Origin: Levilactobacillus fuyuanensis
GTDB taxonomy: Bacteria; Bacillota; Bacilli; Lactobacillales; Lactobacillaceae
Direction of reading: 5' to 3'
Length of the DNA stretch: 43,999 nucleotides
Assembly: GCF_003946395.1 (NCBI RefSeq)
Contig: NZ_RHNZ01000021.1
Location: 1-43,999, forward strand
The notes below the pieces were generated by a model. It worked only from the letters and a program-made list of their open reading frames with translations, had not been told where the DNA came from and ran no database searches. A program made the translations under genes and the position numbers. This document shows, in pieces, positions 7,788-17,881 of the stretch; the first letter of the stretch is position 1; every line of letters starts with the position of its first letter.

Positions 7788-8594
7788 ATGATTATCTTAG
7801 CGGAAAACCCCAATTTAGCGTTGTGGGGCAAATGGCTCGGCGATGGTCTTGGCACCAACGCCGACGGCTCCACCGCTGGTAACGCCATCTTTGGTATCTT
7901 CTTGTCACTCGTCGTTTACTTAATCGGCCAATGGCTCTTCAAAATCAGCAAGGGCTTCTTCCTCTTCCAACCCCTATTTGTCGGGATGGTTTTAGGGATC
8001 TTCGTCCTCTTTCTTCTTGCCAAAACCTTTGGCACCACCACGGCCAACTTTTATCGGTCCGCCTACAAGCCTGGGGGAGACATCATCTTCTGGTTTCTGA
8101 ATCCGGCAACGATTGCTTTTGCCGTCCCCCTCTATCGACGAAACGATATCGTCAAAAAGTATTGGCTCGAAATTATTTTGTCCCTGATCATTGGACTCAG
8201 CATCTCATTATTGGTGATTTACGAGGCCGCTAAGCTCATTGGTCTCGACAGGGTGGGAATTGCGTCAATGTTGCCTCAAGCTGCGACAACGGCCATTGCA
8301 ATGCCCATCTCTAATGCCATCGGCGGTGTCGGTGCAGTCACCGCGACCGCCTGTATCCTGAACTCGGTCATCATCTACGCCCTGGGTGACTGGCTGGTCA
8401 AGTTCTTCCGGATCGACAAGGACCCAATTGGGGCTGGATTAGGGCTGGGGACCGCCGGACACACGGTCGGTTCGGCCAAGGCCGTTCAACTGGGTTCGAT
8501 TCAAGGGTCCATGGCCTCGATTGCCGTCGTCATTATCTCAATCGTGGTTGACCTCTTGGTACCCCCATTTGCTTCCTTGGTTGGTTTACGATGA
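7788..8594 (+). CDS. lrgB: LrgB family membrane protein (copy 2)
   Basis: 268 aa, same length and closely similar to copy 1, with the same hallmarks FWFLNPATIAFAVPLYRR, SMLPQAATTAIAMPIS and GLGLGTAGHTVGSAKA. ATG start behind AAGAAGG. Its partner lrgA just upstream is a pseudogene, yet this frame is intact. It may therefore function alone, pair with the first LrgA, or be at an early stage of decay. Substitutions between the copies fall mainly in loops (for example IYEAAKLIGLDRV against IYGAARLLGLNDI). Followed by a strong terminator. Confidence 0.9.
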   Translation: MIILAENPNLALWGKWLGDGLGTNADGSTAGNAIFGIFLSLVVYLIGQWLFKISKGFFLFQPLFVGMVLGIFVLFLLAKTFGTTTANFYRSAYKPGGDIIFWFLNPATIAFAVPLYRRNDIVKKYWLEIILSLIIGLSISLLVIYEAAKLIGLDRVGIASMLPQAATTAIAMPISNAIGGVGAVTATACILNSVIIYALGDWLVKFFRIDKDPIGAGLGLGTAGHTVGSAKAVQLGSIQGSMASIAVVIISIVVDLLVPPFASLVGLR

Positions 8595-8642
8595 GTCAGC
8601 AACAAGCGTAACCCCCAACTCGCATCACTCTTCAAGAAAGAT

Positions 8643-8679
8643 ACGGTCCCCAATCGCCAATGATTGCGGGCCGTTTTTA
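8643..8679 (+). terminator. Terminator of lrgB copy 2
   Basis: Stem ACGGTCC, mismatch, CAATC paired with GATTG and GGGCCGT, then TTTTT. Ends the + strand transcript ahead of the convergent kimA. Confidence 0.8.
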
Positions 8680-8699
8680 ATTTTCAAGTCAGTCACATC

Positions 8700-8737
8700 A
8701 AAAAGCCCCACAAAACCAAGTTGGCTTTGTGAGGCTA
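8700..8737 (-). terminator. Terminator of kimA
   Basis: Minus strand stem AGCCTCACAAA / TTTGTGGGGCT with an inner CCA / TGG, followed by TTTTT. Six bases after the kimA stop. Confidence 0.85.
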
Positions 8738-8742
8738 AGTCA

Positions 8743-10578
8743 CTACTCTTTCAAGTGATAGTTATAAGTCGAAACAATGATATTTTCCCGTGAATTCAAC
8801 GTCGTCCGTAAGCGCAACGCCGTTTGGTTATGCAGGATGTTCTGCCATGGATGTCGTGGCACGAACTGTGGCACTAAGACCGTCGTGGTGAAGTTCCGTT
8901 CAACCGCCCGTTTAGCGATCACGTCACAGAAACGCAACGTTGGCGTCGCAATGGATCGGTAGGACGAGTGAATATCCACGAAACGAATGTCTGGGAATTC
9001 TTCCTTGAACTCCTGAGCCGTCTTGTGTTCCTTCTCCGGATTCTCATCGAAGGACACATGCATCGCAATCACATAGTCCCCGATGGACCGGGCGTAGTTG
9101 ATGGCACCAGCCGTCACCCGCGTAATGTTGCTGACCAGGACGATGACCGTTGCCCCGTCATACTCGTGCATATCCGCCTTCGTCTTTGCCGCTACCCGCA
9201 GTTGCCGAGCAACCCGCTTGTAATGCTGATGGATTCGGTTAAACAGCAAGAGTAACAGTGGCATGATGATCAGGTATGGCCAAACGTTGGCAAAGCGGAT
9301 GAACAACAGAATCAGAACCAACGCCAATGAAATCAGCGCACCGATAAGGTTGATCAACGCTTTCCCCTGCCAGAAACCCTCACGCGTTCGGAACCAGTGA
9401 ATAATCATCCCGGATTGTGACAGAACAAATGGCACGAAAACCCCGATTGCATACAGTGGAATCAGGAGCGTGGTTTGCCCATGGAAGATGAAGATCAGGA
9501 CAATGGCCCCGACCGCCAGGGAAATGATCCCGTTGGAGTAGCCCAACCGGTCCCCCCGGTCCAAGTACGCGTGTGGTAAGAACTTATCTTTGGCCAGATT
9601 ATAAGCCAGAATTGGGAATGCCGAGAAACCGGTATTGGCCGCAACGGCTAAAATCATTGCCGTAGATAATTGCAGAATATAGTAGATAGCCCCGTGACCG
9701 AACACGCCGCTCGCAATCTGCGAGAGGACCGTTTGGCCGGCTTGTGGTCGAACCCCCATGTAGTAACTGAGGAACGTGATACCACCAAAGAAGATGGCCA
9801 GAATCGTTGCCATAATGGCCAACGTCGCCGCCGCGTTATGACTCTTGGGCTTTTTGAAGTTTGGTACTGCGTTACTGAGTGCTTCCACCCCAGTCAGGGA
9901 AGAAGACCCGGACGAGAATGCCCGTAAGAATAGCAACAACGTCATGCCGGAGACGGACCCACCTAATTGCGCCGAAGCGTGGTAGGTGATGTTCCCCGTC
10001 ACGATGTTGTAGAAGCCGACACCGATCATGATGAAAATCATCAGGATGAAGAAATAAACTGGACCCGTCAAGAATGCTGCAGACTCGCGCATCCCCCGCA
10101 GGTTTAACAGCATGATCCCAATCACAATCAGGATTGAAATTAACACCGAGTATGGCGACAGTGCTGGAATCGCCGAGGTAATGGCCTCGGTCCCAGATGT
10201 CGTTGAAACGGCCACGGTCAGCATATAATCGACCAACAGTGATCCCCCGGCAACTAACCCCGCCGACTGCCCCCAGTTTGTGCTGGCAACCACGTAGGCG
10301 CCACCACCGGATGGATAGGCATGAATGATCTGTTGGTAAGAAAGCGTGATCGCAAACAACAGAATTAAGACCAGCGCAGCAACCCACAATTGATACATCA
10401 GGGCGGCTGCGGATAAGGTGATTAAGACTGTGGTAATTTGCTCAGTACCATAAGCCACGGAGGATAACGCGTCAGATGACAGTAAGGCTAATGCCTTAAA
10501 CTTGGTCAACGCTTGACCGCCTTCATCCATGGTCTTTAGGGGTTTACCAATTAAAACCCGCTTTAAATAACGCCACAT
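8743..10578 (-). CDS. kimA: KimA-type potassium importer (APC superfamily)
   Basis: 611 aa. About twelve membrane helices (roughly 30-450), then a cytoplasmic domain of the universal-stress/KimA type (about 465-611). It resembles Bacillus subtilis KimA (YdaO) from memory along its whole length: LIGKPLKT, KALALLSSDALSSVAYGTEQ, HAYPSGGGAYVVAS, SGSSSLTGVEALSNAVP, ANTGFSAFPILAYNLA, and C-terminal VIAMHVSFD, HSSYRS and HNQTALRLR. KimA is a high-affinity proton-coupled K+ importer inhibited by c-di-AMP. An amino acid permease is the generic alternative. ATG behind AAGGAG. The leader carries a small terminator-like hairpin, but I see no canonical c-di-AMP (ydaO) riboswitch. The c-di-AMP receptor gene darA also lies in this window. 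Confidence 0.88.
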   Translation of the reverse strand: MWRYLKRVLIGKPLKTMDEGGQALTKFKALALLSSDALSSVAYGTEQITTVLITLSAAALMYQLWVAALVLILLFAITLSYQQIIHAYPSGGGAYVVASTNWGQSAGLVAGGSLLVDYMLTVAVSTTSGTEAITSAIPALSPYSVLISILIVIGIMLLNLRGMRESAAFLTGPVYFFILMIFIMIGVGFYNIVTGNITYHASAQLGGSVSGMTLLLFLRAFSSGSSSLTGVEALSNAVPNFKKPKSHNAAATLAIMATILAIFFGGITFLSYYMGVRPQAGQTVLSQIASGVFGHGAIYYILQLSTAMILAVAANTGFSAFPILAYNLAKDKFLPHAYLDRGDRLGYSNGIISLAVGAIVLIFIFHGQTTLLIPLYAIGVFVPFVLSQSGMIIHWFRTREGFWQGKALINLIGALISLALVLILLFIRFANVWPYLIIMPLLLLLFNRIHQHYKRVARQLRVAAKTKADMHEYDGATVIVLVSNITRVTAGAINYARSIGDYVIAMHVSFDENPEKEHKTAQEFKEEFPDIRFVDIHSSYRSIATPTLRFCDVIAKRAVERNFTTTVLVPQFVPRHPWQNILHNQTALRLRTTLNSRENIIVSTYNYHLKE

Positions 10579-11177
10579 GACTACTTACTCCTTATCTCCA
10601 TAAATAATGAAAACGGGCCTACACCCGTCTTTTAAAGTCTCTATAATTGTTACGATTTCAAACGCAAACGTAATTCTACTACAACTAGCTCCACAATACC
10701 ACTCTTGTTCAGCTTAGCAACTAAGAAAACTGCCAACGGTGTGGTCACATCAATTGACCGCCCATTCAGCATTGCCGATCAGCGGCAAAAGAAAACGCTT
10801 TACAGATTATTCTCTCCCCCGCGAAAATTCACCAACTTTAGTAGTGTCAACCATGTCTGACCACCCCATTCAAGACTCGCTAAATCTACGGCTATTTCCG
10901 CAAACGATACGAATAATTTAAGCCACCGTACAAACCAGCCTAAGATTTGGCTGCATTTGCACCACACATTTAGCCTCTATATCCAAACCTATTGTCAACT
11001 TGCAACCGCCGTTACGCACGAACTACGGCCCTCCCAGCATCATTGCAAGAGCAGCTATTCCCCGCAGAACGGCTTGATCTCATAACTTCCGCTTACCATC
11101 AATGGGAATTATTAAAGTACACGAATCAGTCTATAAGCATTTTATAGTATACTGAAGCGTAAGGGGGGAATTTGACG
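10579..11177. other. Long intergenic region between kimA and acetyltransferase
   Basis: About 600 bp without a gene. Near kimA, a hairpin ACGGG-N6-CCCGT followed by TTTT in the kimA direction (about 10613-10637) sits about 35 bases upstream of the kimA start and could be an attenuator or the end of an unseen short transcript. A perfect hairpin TTGCCG-N5-CGGCAA is at about 10772-10788. Near the acetyltransferase, CTATAA-N5-TTATAG (11131-11147) abuts a -10-like TATACT (11148-11153) and may be an operator. Nothing else recognised. Confidence 0.4.
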
Positions 11178-12020
11178 ATGACAACGACAATCAATGGCGT
11201 CACCTTTTTTCAAGACAATCTAGTGGCAACCCGCTCACATAAGAATCAACTCTTACCCTACACAAGAGAGCTCGATCAGCTCCTAACGCAGCGAAATATC
11301 TACACTCAGCCACGTAGAGTCGCGCAGTCCCGGATTCCTTTTGGTCAAGTCGTTTGTGTGCCAACGGGGATTCAGGCCGAAGCCTACAGTATCTTTCTGA
11401 CGGGACGACACTTCTTCAGTATGGGCGCCTTCAGCTCCGCTAACAGCGTCCTACCAGTAAACACCATTATTGGCCGCTACTCTTCAATTGCACATAACGT
11501 GAACCGGATGCAAGGGAGTCATCCGACCACGCGATTCACGACATCAATGCTAACGTACAGTCGTTCAGTAGATGCCTTCAACGACTACTTGGCAGATACC
11601 GCTAACACCTTCGAGCGCGTACCCAACCCCATTCCCAACGCCGGACCGATTGTCATCGGTAACGACGTCTGGATTGGCCAGGACGTGCGCTTCGCCCCCA
11701 CTGGCATCACGGTGGGCGATGGTGCCGTGATTGCTGGTGGCGCCGTTGTCACTAAAGACGTTCCCCCCTATGCGGTGGTGGGCGGTGTTCCCGCGCGGAT
11801 TCTCAAGTTTCGTTTTTCCAGTTACATCATTGAACAATTAATGAATTTGAAATGGTGGCAGTATGGCTTCGGTGATTTCCACGGTGTGGCACCCGACGAT
11901 GATATCGAAGTCTTTATCGACAAAGTTGGCAATCTCGTAGCAGCTGGCGACCTTCAGCCCTTCACACCCCCGGTAACGACCTTTGCCGATTTTACCACCG
12001 CTAGCGAACTGACCACTTAA
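11178..12020 (+). CDS. Left-handed beta-helix (hexapeptide) O-acetyltransferase
   Basis: 280 aa. The middle and C-terminal part shows hexapeptide repeats of the CatB/xenobiotic acyltransferase type: [13 protein letters not shown] (about 96-108), a probable catalytic His in [59 protein letters not shown] (about 180-215), then WWQYGF. Such enzymes acetylate sugars of surface polysaccharides or small molecules using acetyl-CoA; the substrate cannot be read from sequence. The first about 90 residues are less typical. Start chosen as ATG nine bases after AAGGGGGG; a TTG two codons earlier is too close to that site. Confidence 0.8.
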   Translation: MTTTINGVTFFQDNLVATRSHKNQLLPYTRELDQLLTQRNIYTQPRRVAQSRIPFGQVVCVPTGIQAEAYSIFLTGRHFFSMGAFSSANSVLPVNTIIGRYSSIAHNVNRMQGSHPTTRFTTSMLTYSRSVDAFNDYLADTANTFERVPNPIPNAGPIVIGNDVWIGQDVRFAPTGITVGDGAVIAGGAVVTKDVPPYAVVGGVPARILKFRFSSYIIEQLMNLKWWQYGFGDFHGVAPDDDIEVFIDKVGNLVAAGDLQPFTPPVTTFADFTTASELTT

Positions 12021-12135
12021 CAGAGTGGGACAAAAGGCGGTTAGCTGGCGAGCATTAAGGCTGCTAACCGAATAATCCCGAACTTGGATTGTTTGGTTAG
12101 CAGTTTTAAGCGGAACCAGCTGCCTTTTGGCGCAC
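12021..12135. repeat. Nested four-helix inverted-repeat element
   Basis: Four nested perfect helices: CAAAAGGC (12031-12038) with GCCTTTTG (12122-12129), AGCTGG (12043) with CCAGCT (12116), CTGCTAACC (12061) with GGTTAGCAG (12095), and AATCC (12074) with GGATT (12086). The outermost GTG / CAC may extend it. That is 28 pairs in about 100 bases. It starts one base after the acetyltransferase stop and precedes the groEL terminator. It may be an RNA structure on either strand, or a small mobile repeat. GAGTGGGAC at its edge recalls short repeats common in lactic acid bacteria, but I cannot name the family. Confidence 0.65.
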
Positions 12136-12160
12136 GTTTCGGCCATGTAAGATTAGATAG

Positions 12161-12192
12161 CAAAAGAGCCTGGGACTTTATCCCAGGCTCTC
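12161..12192 (-). terminator. Terminator of groESL
   Basis: Perfect stem AGAGCCTGGGA / TCCCAGGCTCT with a five-base loop and TTTT on the minus strand. The + side (CTCTTTC) could also stop transcripts from the acetyltransferase. Confidence 0.85.
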
Positions 12193-12226
12193 TTTCTTTC
12201 ACACTAGCAAGCTAGTGATTCAATTT

Positions 12227-13858
<1,632 letters not shown>

Positions 13859-13917
13859 TCACCTCATACTAAAATTTTTGAATTATCTTGGATAGTCTTC
13901 TTTAAGTGGAAACGGGA

Positions 13918-14202
13918 TTAGTCGACGATTGCGACTAAGTCCTTTTCGTGTAAAACAAGGTAAGTCGTGTCTTGGTACTTAACTTCGGTACCGGAATACT
14001 TGTCGAACAACACCTTGTCGCCAACCTTAACAGCTGGGGCTACCTTTTCGCCATTGTCTAACACACGGCCATCACCGACAGCTACAACGTTTGCCGTTTG
14101 TGGCTTTTCTTGAGCATTACTTGCGAGCACAATGCCGCCAACCGTGGTTTCTTCTTCTTCTGGTTGATCCAAAATGACGCGGTCTCCTAATGGTTTTAAC
14201 AC
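13918..14202 (-). CDS. groES: Co-chaperonin GroES (10 kDa)
   Basis: 94 aa, normal length. [25 protein letters not shown] is the family start, with the mobile loop at about 17-32. The start is GTG, six bases after GGAGGG; the open frame extends 23 codons further upstream, but that region carries the CIRCE operator and is leader. First gene of the operon. Confidence 0.97.
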   Translation of the reverse strand: MLKPLGDRVILDQPEEEETTVGGIVLASNAQEKPQTANVVAVGDGRVLDNGEKVAPAVKVGDKVLFDKYSGTEVKYQDTTYLVLHEKDLVAIVD

Positions 14203-14237
14203 TTGAATCCCTCCAATGAACTTACTTATTAGCACTG

Positions 14238-14264
14238 TTAGCACTTGACTAACATAAGTGCTAA
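14238..14264 (-). promoter_or_regulatory. CIRCE element (HrcA operator)
   Basis: TTAGCACTT, nine bases, AAGTGCTAA: a perfect nine-base inverted repeat differing from the classical CIRCE only in the innermost base of each arm. It sits between the promoter and the GTG of groES. An extra half site, TTAGCACT, lies beside it at 14229-14236. Confidence 0.93.
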
Positions 14265-14276
14265 TCAACAATATCT

Positions 14277-14305
14277 AATATATGGTTTTTCCCTCTAAAA
14301 ATCAA
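14277..14305 (-). promoter_or_regulatory. Promoter of groESL
   Basis: Minus strand -35 TTGATT (14300-14305), 17-base spacer, -10 TATATT (14277-14282), directly upstream of CIRCE. Confidence 0.75.
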
Positions 14306-14580
14306 GGAATTTGACAAACAAATTCACCGATTCCGTCCCCCTACCATGCGCTATCCGGTGTGGCTGAGAGGCTTAGCGAATTTTAGATTTTCCAGATGGC
14401 AATTCATTTGGTCTAGACACTTTGTTCTTAAAATGTAAAACCATCCTAATTCTGTCTGAAATTAAATATTGATTTTGTCCAACTTTAATAGCATGTTCCG
14501 AATTCATAAAACCTCAGTCGACTTATGACCTATGGCAGTACCCCACTCAACTGGGGACTGCGATTGTTCTAAATTTACCT
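14306..14580. other. Gap between groES promoter and repeat copy 2
   Basis: No gene seen. A hairpin GCAGT and CCCC paired with GGGG and ACTGC (about 14533-14563) ends in GGGGACTGCGATT. This 13-mer recurs exactly in the rex terminator at 14814-14826, on the other side of the structured repeat. Confidence 0.45.
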
Positions 14581-14776
14581 AAGTCGGAGGCTGCCAGGGA
14601 TGGAGCCAACCGTGACGACGGCGTTAGGCCGGGTGCTCGCTTTCTCCCGGTCTTACGGCGTGGGACGTGTTTGGAAACTCGTGTGAACTTCGCGAGGTTT
14701 CGAACCGAGCCGGAAGCCCGTCCTTTGGCTGCAGGCGGTCCCCACAGTGGCGGAATCCCTGGCAGCCGCAGACGAC
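14581..14776 (+). repeat. Structured repeat, type 1, copy 2 (subgroup A)
   Basis: 196 bp, closely similar to copy 1. Closing helix GCCAGGGAT / ATCCCTGGC. P2 ACGGCGT / ACGGCGT (one G-G mismatch) with CCGGG / CCCGG. P3 built on GTTTGGAAAC and GTTTCGAAC. P4 has GCC and AGCC paired with GGCT and GGC, where copy 1 has GCT and AGC, a compensatory change. It lies between the rex terminator and the groES promoter. Confidence 0.85.
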
Positions 14777-14790
14777 AATATAGAAACAAT

Positions 14791-14826
14791 AAAAAAATCG
14801 CAATCCCCAAATGGGGACTGCGATTC
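14791..14826 (-). terminator. Terminator of rex
   Basis: Stem AATCGCA, mismatch, TCCCC paired with GGGGA, mismatch, TGCGATT, then TTTTTTT on the minus strand. Confidence 0.9.
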
Positions 14827-14831
14827 AACCA

Positions 14832-15470
14832 TTAGCTTAAATTATTGTAGTGTTCCAAGAAGTAGATCAATGTTTGGAGCTCATTGGTCAAGTCCACGTT
14901 TTGAACGCGAACGCCCTTTGGCACGGTAATCCGCAGTGGTGTGAAGTTCAAGATACCTTTGACACCGCCAGACACGGCTTCATCGGTTACTTCTTGCGCC
15001 ACCTGGGATGGGACGGTCAAGATGGCCACTTCAATCTGTTGTTCCTCCAACTGCGTCCGCAGATCCGTCATCGGATAGATGGGCACCCCACTTTGAATCG
15101 TGTTGGCAATCTCTTGCTTCACGTCAAAGGCGGCACTGATTCGCACGTTGCTGTCCTGATGGAAATTAAAGTTCAACAGGGCGTGACCCAAGTTACCAAC
15201 CCCAATTAGAGCAACGCTAGTTAAGCGGTCCTGATTCAAAATCTTCTTAAAGAACTTAATCAAACTTTCAACGTCATACCCATAGCCCCGTTTACCGAGG
15301 GCCCCAAAGTATGAGAAGTCCCGACGAATTGTAGCGGAATCGACCTTAACGGCTTCGGACAATTCAGTCGAAGACACCCGGGTTTTGTCGGCGTCGAGTA
15401 AAATGTTAAGGTAACGGTAGTAGATGGGCAAGCGCTTGGCGGTCGCCCGGGGAATTTTTTGTTCTGTCAA
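14832..15470 (-). CDS. rex: Redox-sensing transcriptional repressor Rex
   Basis: 212 aa. The N-terminal winged helix (about 1-80, with [16 protein letters not shown] and [25 protein letters not shown]) binds DNA. The C-terminal Rossmann domain (about 85-205) has the NADH-binding [10 protein letters not shown]. Rex represses fermentation genes and leaves DNA when NADH rises. TTG start eight bases after AGGAGG. Divergent from the ABC-F gene. A Rex box overlaps its own promoter, suggesting autoregulation. The leader contains a perfect hairpin, GGCTATCG / CGATAGCC (15498-15521). Confidence 0.96.
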   Translation of the reverse strand: MTEQKIPRATAKRLPIYYRYLNILLDADKTRVSSTELSEAVKVDSATIRRDFSYFGALGKRGYGYDVESLIKFFKKILNQDRLTSVALIGVGNLGHALLNFNFHQDSNVRISAAFDVKQEIANTIQSGVPIYPMTDLRTQLEEQQIEVAILTVPSQVAQEVTDEAVSGGVKGILNFTPLRITVPKGVRVQNVDLTNELQTLIYFLEHYNNLS

Positions 15471-15567
15471 AAACGAGACCTCCTAATCAAAGAAACTGGC
15501 TATCGTTCACAAGCGATAGCCTCATATTTAAATAATTGTCTGGATTGTGAAATCAACTTTCTTATAG

Positions 15568-15606
15568 ATTATAGCATAACCGTTCATCTTGTGAAAGAAT
15601 TTGCAA
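15568..15606 (-). promoter_or_regulatory. rex promoter with overlapping Rex box
   Basis: Extended -10 TGCTATAAT on the minus strand (-10 hexamer 15568-15573) with a weak -35 (TTTCAC, 15591-15596, 17-base spacer). The -35 lies inside TTGTGAAAGAATTTGCAA (15589-15606), which fits the Rex consensus TTGTGAAW4TTCACAA at 15 of 18 positions. A poorer half site TTGTGAAATC is at 15545. The + strand reading could also affect the ABC-F gene. Confidence 0.6.
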
Positions 15607-15842
15607 GTTTTTTTCACTATTTAAGCCACAATTTCGGTCTCCCTCGAGAATATGCTAAAATAGTGGGTATCAGTGTCCGCTATCTCCCCTGGTCATTAAG
15701 GCTACTTTTCCTCTGCCTATGGGAAACAGCGACGACTTGCCGCGACTTATTAGCGTTATTTAACGTCGTACCGGCCATCAATTTTCAACATCACTTTAAT
15801 TCTAAAAACGAACACAAAACCACTAAAGGAGGTTGACTCACC

Positions 15843-17795
15843 GTGATTCTTTTACAAGTCCAACAAGTTACCCGGCGCTTCGGTGCCGCCGTCCTATTCG
15901 AAAACGTCAGTATGGATGTTCCCGAGCACGGGCGCGTGGCCCTCGTCGGCCGTAACGGTGCGGGGAAATCAACCCTATTAAAAATGATTGCTGGCGAAAC
16001 CACCCCAGATGTCGGTCAAATTACAACCAAACGTGGCCTGACCCTGGGATACCAAGCTCAGAACGCTGGCCTCGCGTCAACCAAGACCGTCTGGAACGAA
16101 ATGCTCAGTGTCTTTGCTAAACTCATTGCCATGGAAAACCGGATGCATGAGTTGGAACAGCAAATGAGCGACCCGACCGTGACCGCTGACCAAGAACAAT
16201 TTGCACAGGTTTCGGCGAGTTACGATCAGCTTCAACAAGATTTCAGCGACCAAAATGGTTACGGCTACCAGGCCGAAATTCGCGGTGTGCTCCACGGATT
16301 TGAATTTGACGAAAGCTACTATGATAAGCCAATTAATGAACTTTCTGGTGGACAGCGAACGCAGTTGGCCCTGGCCAAATTGCTGTTAGAACGTCCCGAC
16401 CTCTTAATCTTGGACGAACCCACCAACCACTTGGACGTTGAGACGTTGACCTGGTTGGAAGGTTACCTGCAAGGTTATCCCGGCGCCATTCTCGTCGTCT
16501 CCCATGACCGGTACTTCCTCGATCACGTGGTCAACGACGTCTACGACATGGCTCACGGTGGCCTCGACCACTACCCCGGTAATTACTCACACTACATTGC
16601 CGCCAAGGCGGAACGGTTGCGTTTAGCCTGGAAAGAATACGACAAGCAACAGGCCGAGATCGGTAAGCTGGAAGACTTCGTCAACAAAAACATCGTCCGG
16701 GCATCCACGACCAAACGGGCCCAGGCCCGCCGCAAACAATTGGAAAAGATGGACAAGATGGACCGACCAGAAGGTGACGAAAAGGCCGCTCGGTTCAGCT
16801 TCCATCCGAAACGCCAGAGTGGTAACGTCGTGCTAGACGTCGTCAACGGTGCTGTTGGGTACAATGGCCAGATTCTTGCGGCTCCCGTTACCCTAGACAT
16901 CAAGAAACATCAGGCCGTCGCCATCGTTGGCCCCAACGGCATTGGTAAATCCACTCTGCTCAAGACGATTCTCGGTCGAATTCCAGCTATTCAGGGACAG
17001 ATCATCTTCGGTACCGGTGTGGACACCGGCTACTACGATCAGGATCAGGCTACGTTGCATGACAAGAAGTCCGTGCTCCACGAGCTCTGGGACGACCATC
17101 CCACAACCCCCGAGGGCGATATCCGCTCCATTCTCGGTAGTTTTCTCTTCACCGGTAGCGATGTCGACAAGAGCGTTCACAGCCTGAGTGGTGGTGAGCG
17201 CGCACGTCTGCTACTGACGAAATTAGCTCTGCAACACGATAATTTTCTCATGCTTGACGAACCCACCAACCATTTGGATATCGACAGTCGCGAGGTCTTG
17301 GAGACCGCGTTAAATGAATTCGACGGAACTATTCTATTCGTTTCCCATGACCGGTATTTCATCAACCAAGTGGCGACTCAAGTCGTCGAGCTAAGCCCCG
17401 AAGGCACCACGCGCTATCTTGGAAATTATGATTACTATGTCTCTAAGAAAGCCGAGCAGGACGCGTATGCTGCTAAGGAAGCTGCCGAAGCTGAGGCAGC
17501 CCACCCTACGATCGATGTTCCCAAGCAGACGCAAGTTGACTACCAGGCACAAAAGGACCAGGCGAAAGCGAAACGTAAGCTGAGTCGTCAGGTCACCGCC
17601 CTGGAAGATCAAATGGGAGACTTGGAAAAGCAAAAGACCGCCGTTGAAACCGAAATGAGCAAGGAAGAAAACTTCAACGACGCTGGCAAGCTCGCCGACC
17701 TTCAGGAACAACTCACAGCCGTGACCACGCAACTCAGCGAGACTGAGGATGAATGGACGGAGAAGAGTCTGGAATTGGAAGAGTTTGACGATTAA
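15843..17795 (+). CDS. ydiF: ABC-F family ATPase (YdiF type)
   Basis: 650 aa, two ATP-binding cassettes and no membrane segment. NBD1: Walker A GRNGAGKST (about 36-44), signature LSGGQ (about 168), Walker B LLILDEPTNHLDVETL. Linker (about 245-310) rich in charged residues, the P-site tRNA interaction motif region. NBD2: GPNGIGKST (about 362), LSGGERARLLL, MLDEPTNHLDI. A C-terminal coiled coil follows (about 565-645). ABC-F proteins act on the ribosome E site to rescue stalled translation; YdiF lies near rex in Bacillus too. GTG start behind AGGAGG. Antibiotic target protection is possible for the family, but this housekeeping context argues against it. Confidence 0.92.
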   Translation: MILLQVQQVTRRFGAAVLFENVSMDVPEHGRVALVGRNGAGKSTLLKMIAGETTPDVGQITTKRGLTLGYQAQNAGLASTKTVWNEMLSVFAKLIAMENRMHELEQQMSDPTVTADQEQFAQVSASYDQLQQDFSDQNGYGYQAEIRGVLHGFEFDESYYDKPINELSGGQRTQLALAKLLLERPDLLILDEPTNHLDVETLTWLEGYLQGYPGAILVVSHDRYFLDHVVNDVYDMAHGGLDHYPGNYSHYIAAKAERLRLAWKEYDKQQAEIGKLEDFVNKNIVRASTTKRAQARRKQLEKMDKMDRPEGDEKAARFSFHPKRQSGNVVLDVVNGAVGYNGQILAAPVTLDIKKHQAVAIVGPNGIGKSTLLKTILGRIPAIQGQIIFGTGVDTGYYDQDQATLHDKKSVLHELWDDHPTTPEGDIRSILGSFLFTGSDVDKSVHSLSGGERARLLLTKLALQHDNFLMLDEPTNHLDIDSREVLETALNEFDGTILFVSHDRYFINQVATQVVELSPEGTTRYLGNYDYYVSKKAEQDAYAAKEAAEAEAAHPTIDVPKQTQVDYQAQKDQAKAKRKLSRQVTALEDQMGDLEKQKTAVETEMSKEENFNDAGKLADLQEQLTAVTTQLSETEDEWTEKSLELEEFDD

Positions 17796-17810
17796 CCACC
17801 ATAAATAAAG

Positions 17811-17858
17811 ACGCGCCACAACAACTCACTTAATCGTGAATTGTTGTGGCGCGTTTTT
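17811..17858. terminator. Bidirectional terminator, ydiF and winged-helix gene
   Basis: Fourteen-pair perfect stem ACGCGCCACAACAA / TTGTTGTGGCGCGT with TTTTT in the + direction; the minus direction ends in CTTTATT. It serves ydiF firmly and perhaps the convergent gene at 17882. Confidence 0.88.
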
Positions 17859-17881
17859 GATTAGCTTTAAAAATTCTCGAA

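Noticed and set aside
10790-10803. cre-like site GTAAAGCGTTTTCT on the minus strand
   Set aside because: Twelve of 14 positions fit a loose consensus, but the first two bases fail and it lies far from a placed promoter.
10579-11177. ydaO (c-di-AMP) riboswitch ahead of kimA
   Set aside because: The conserved core sequences I would expect are not visible by eye. A covariance search would be decisive.
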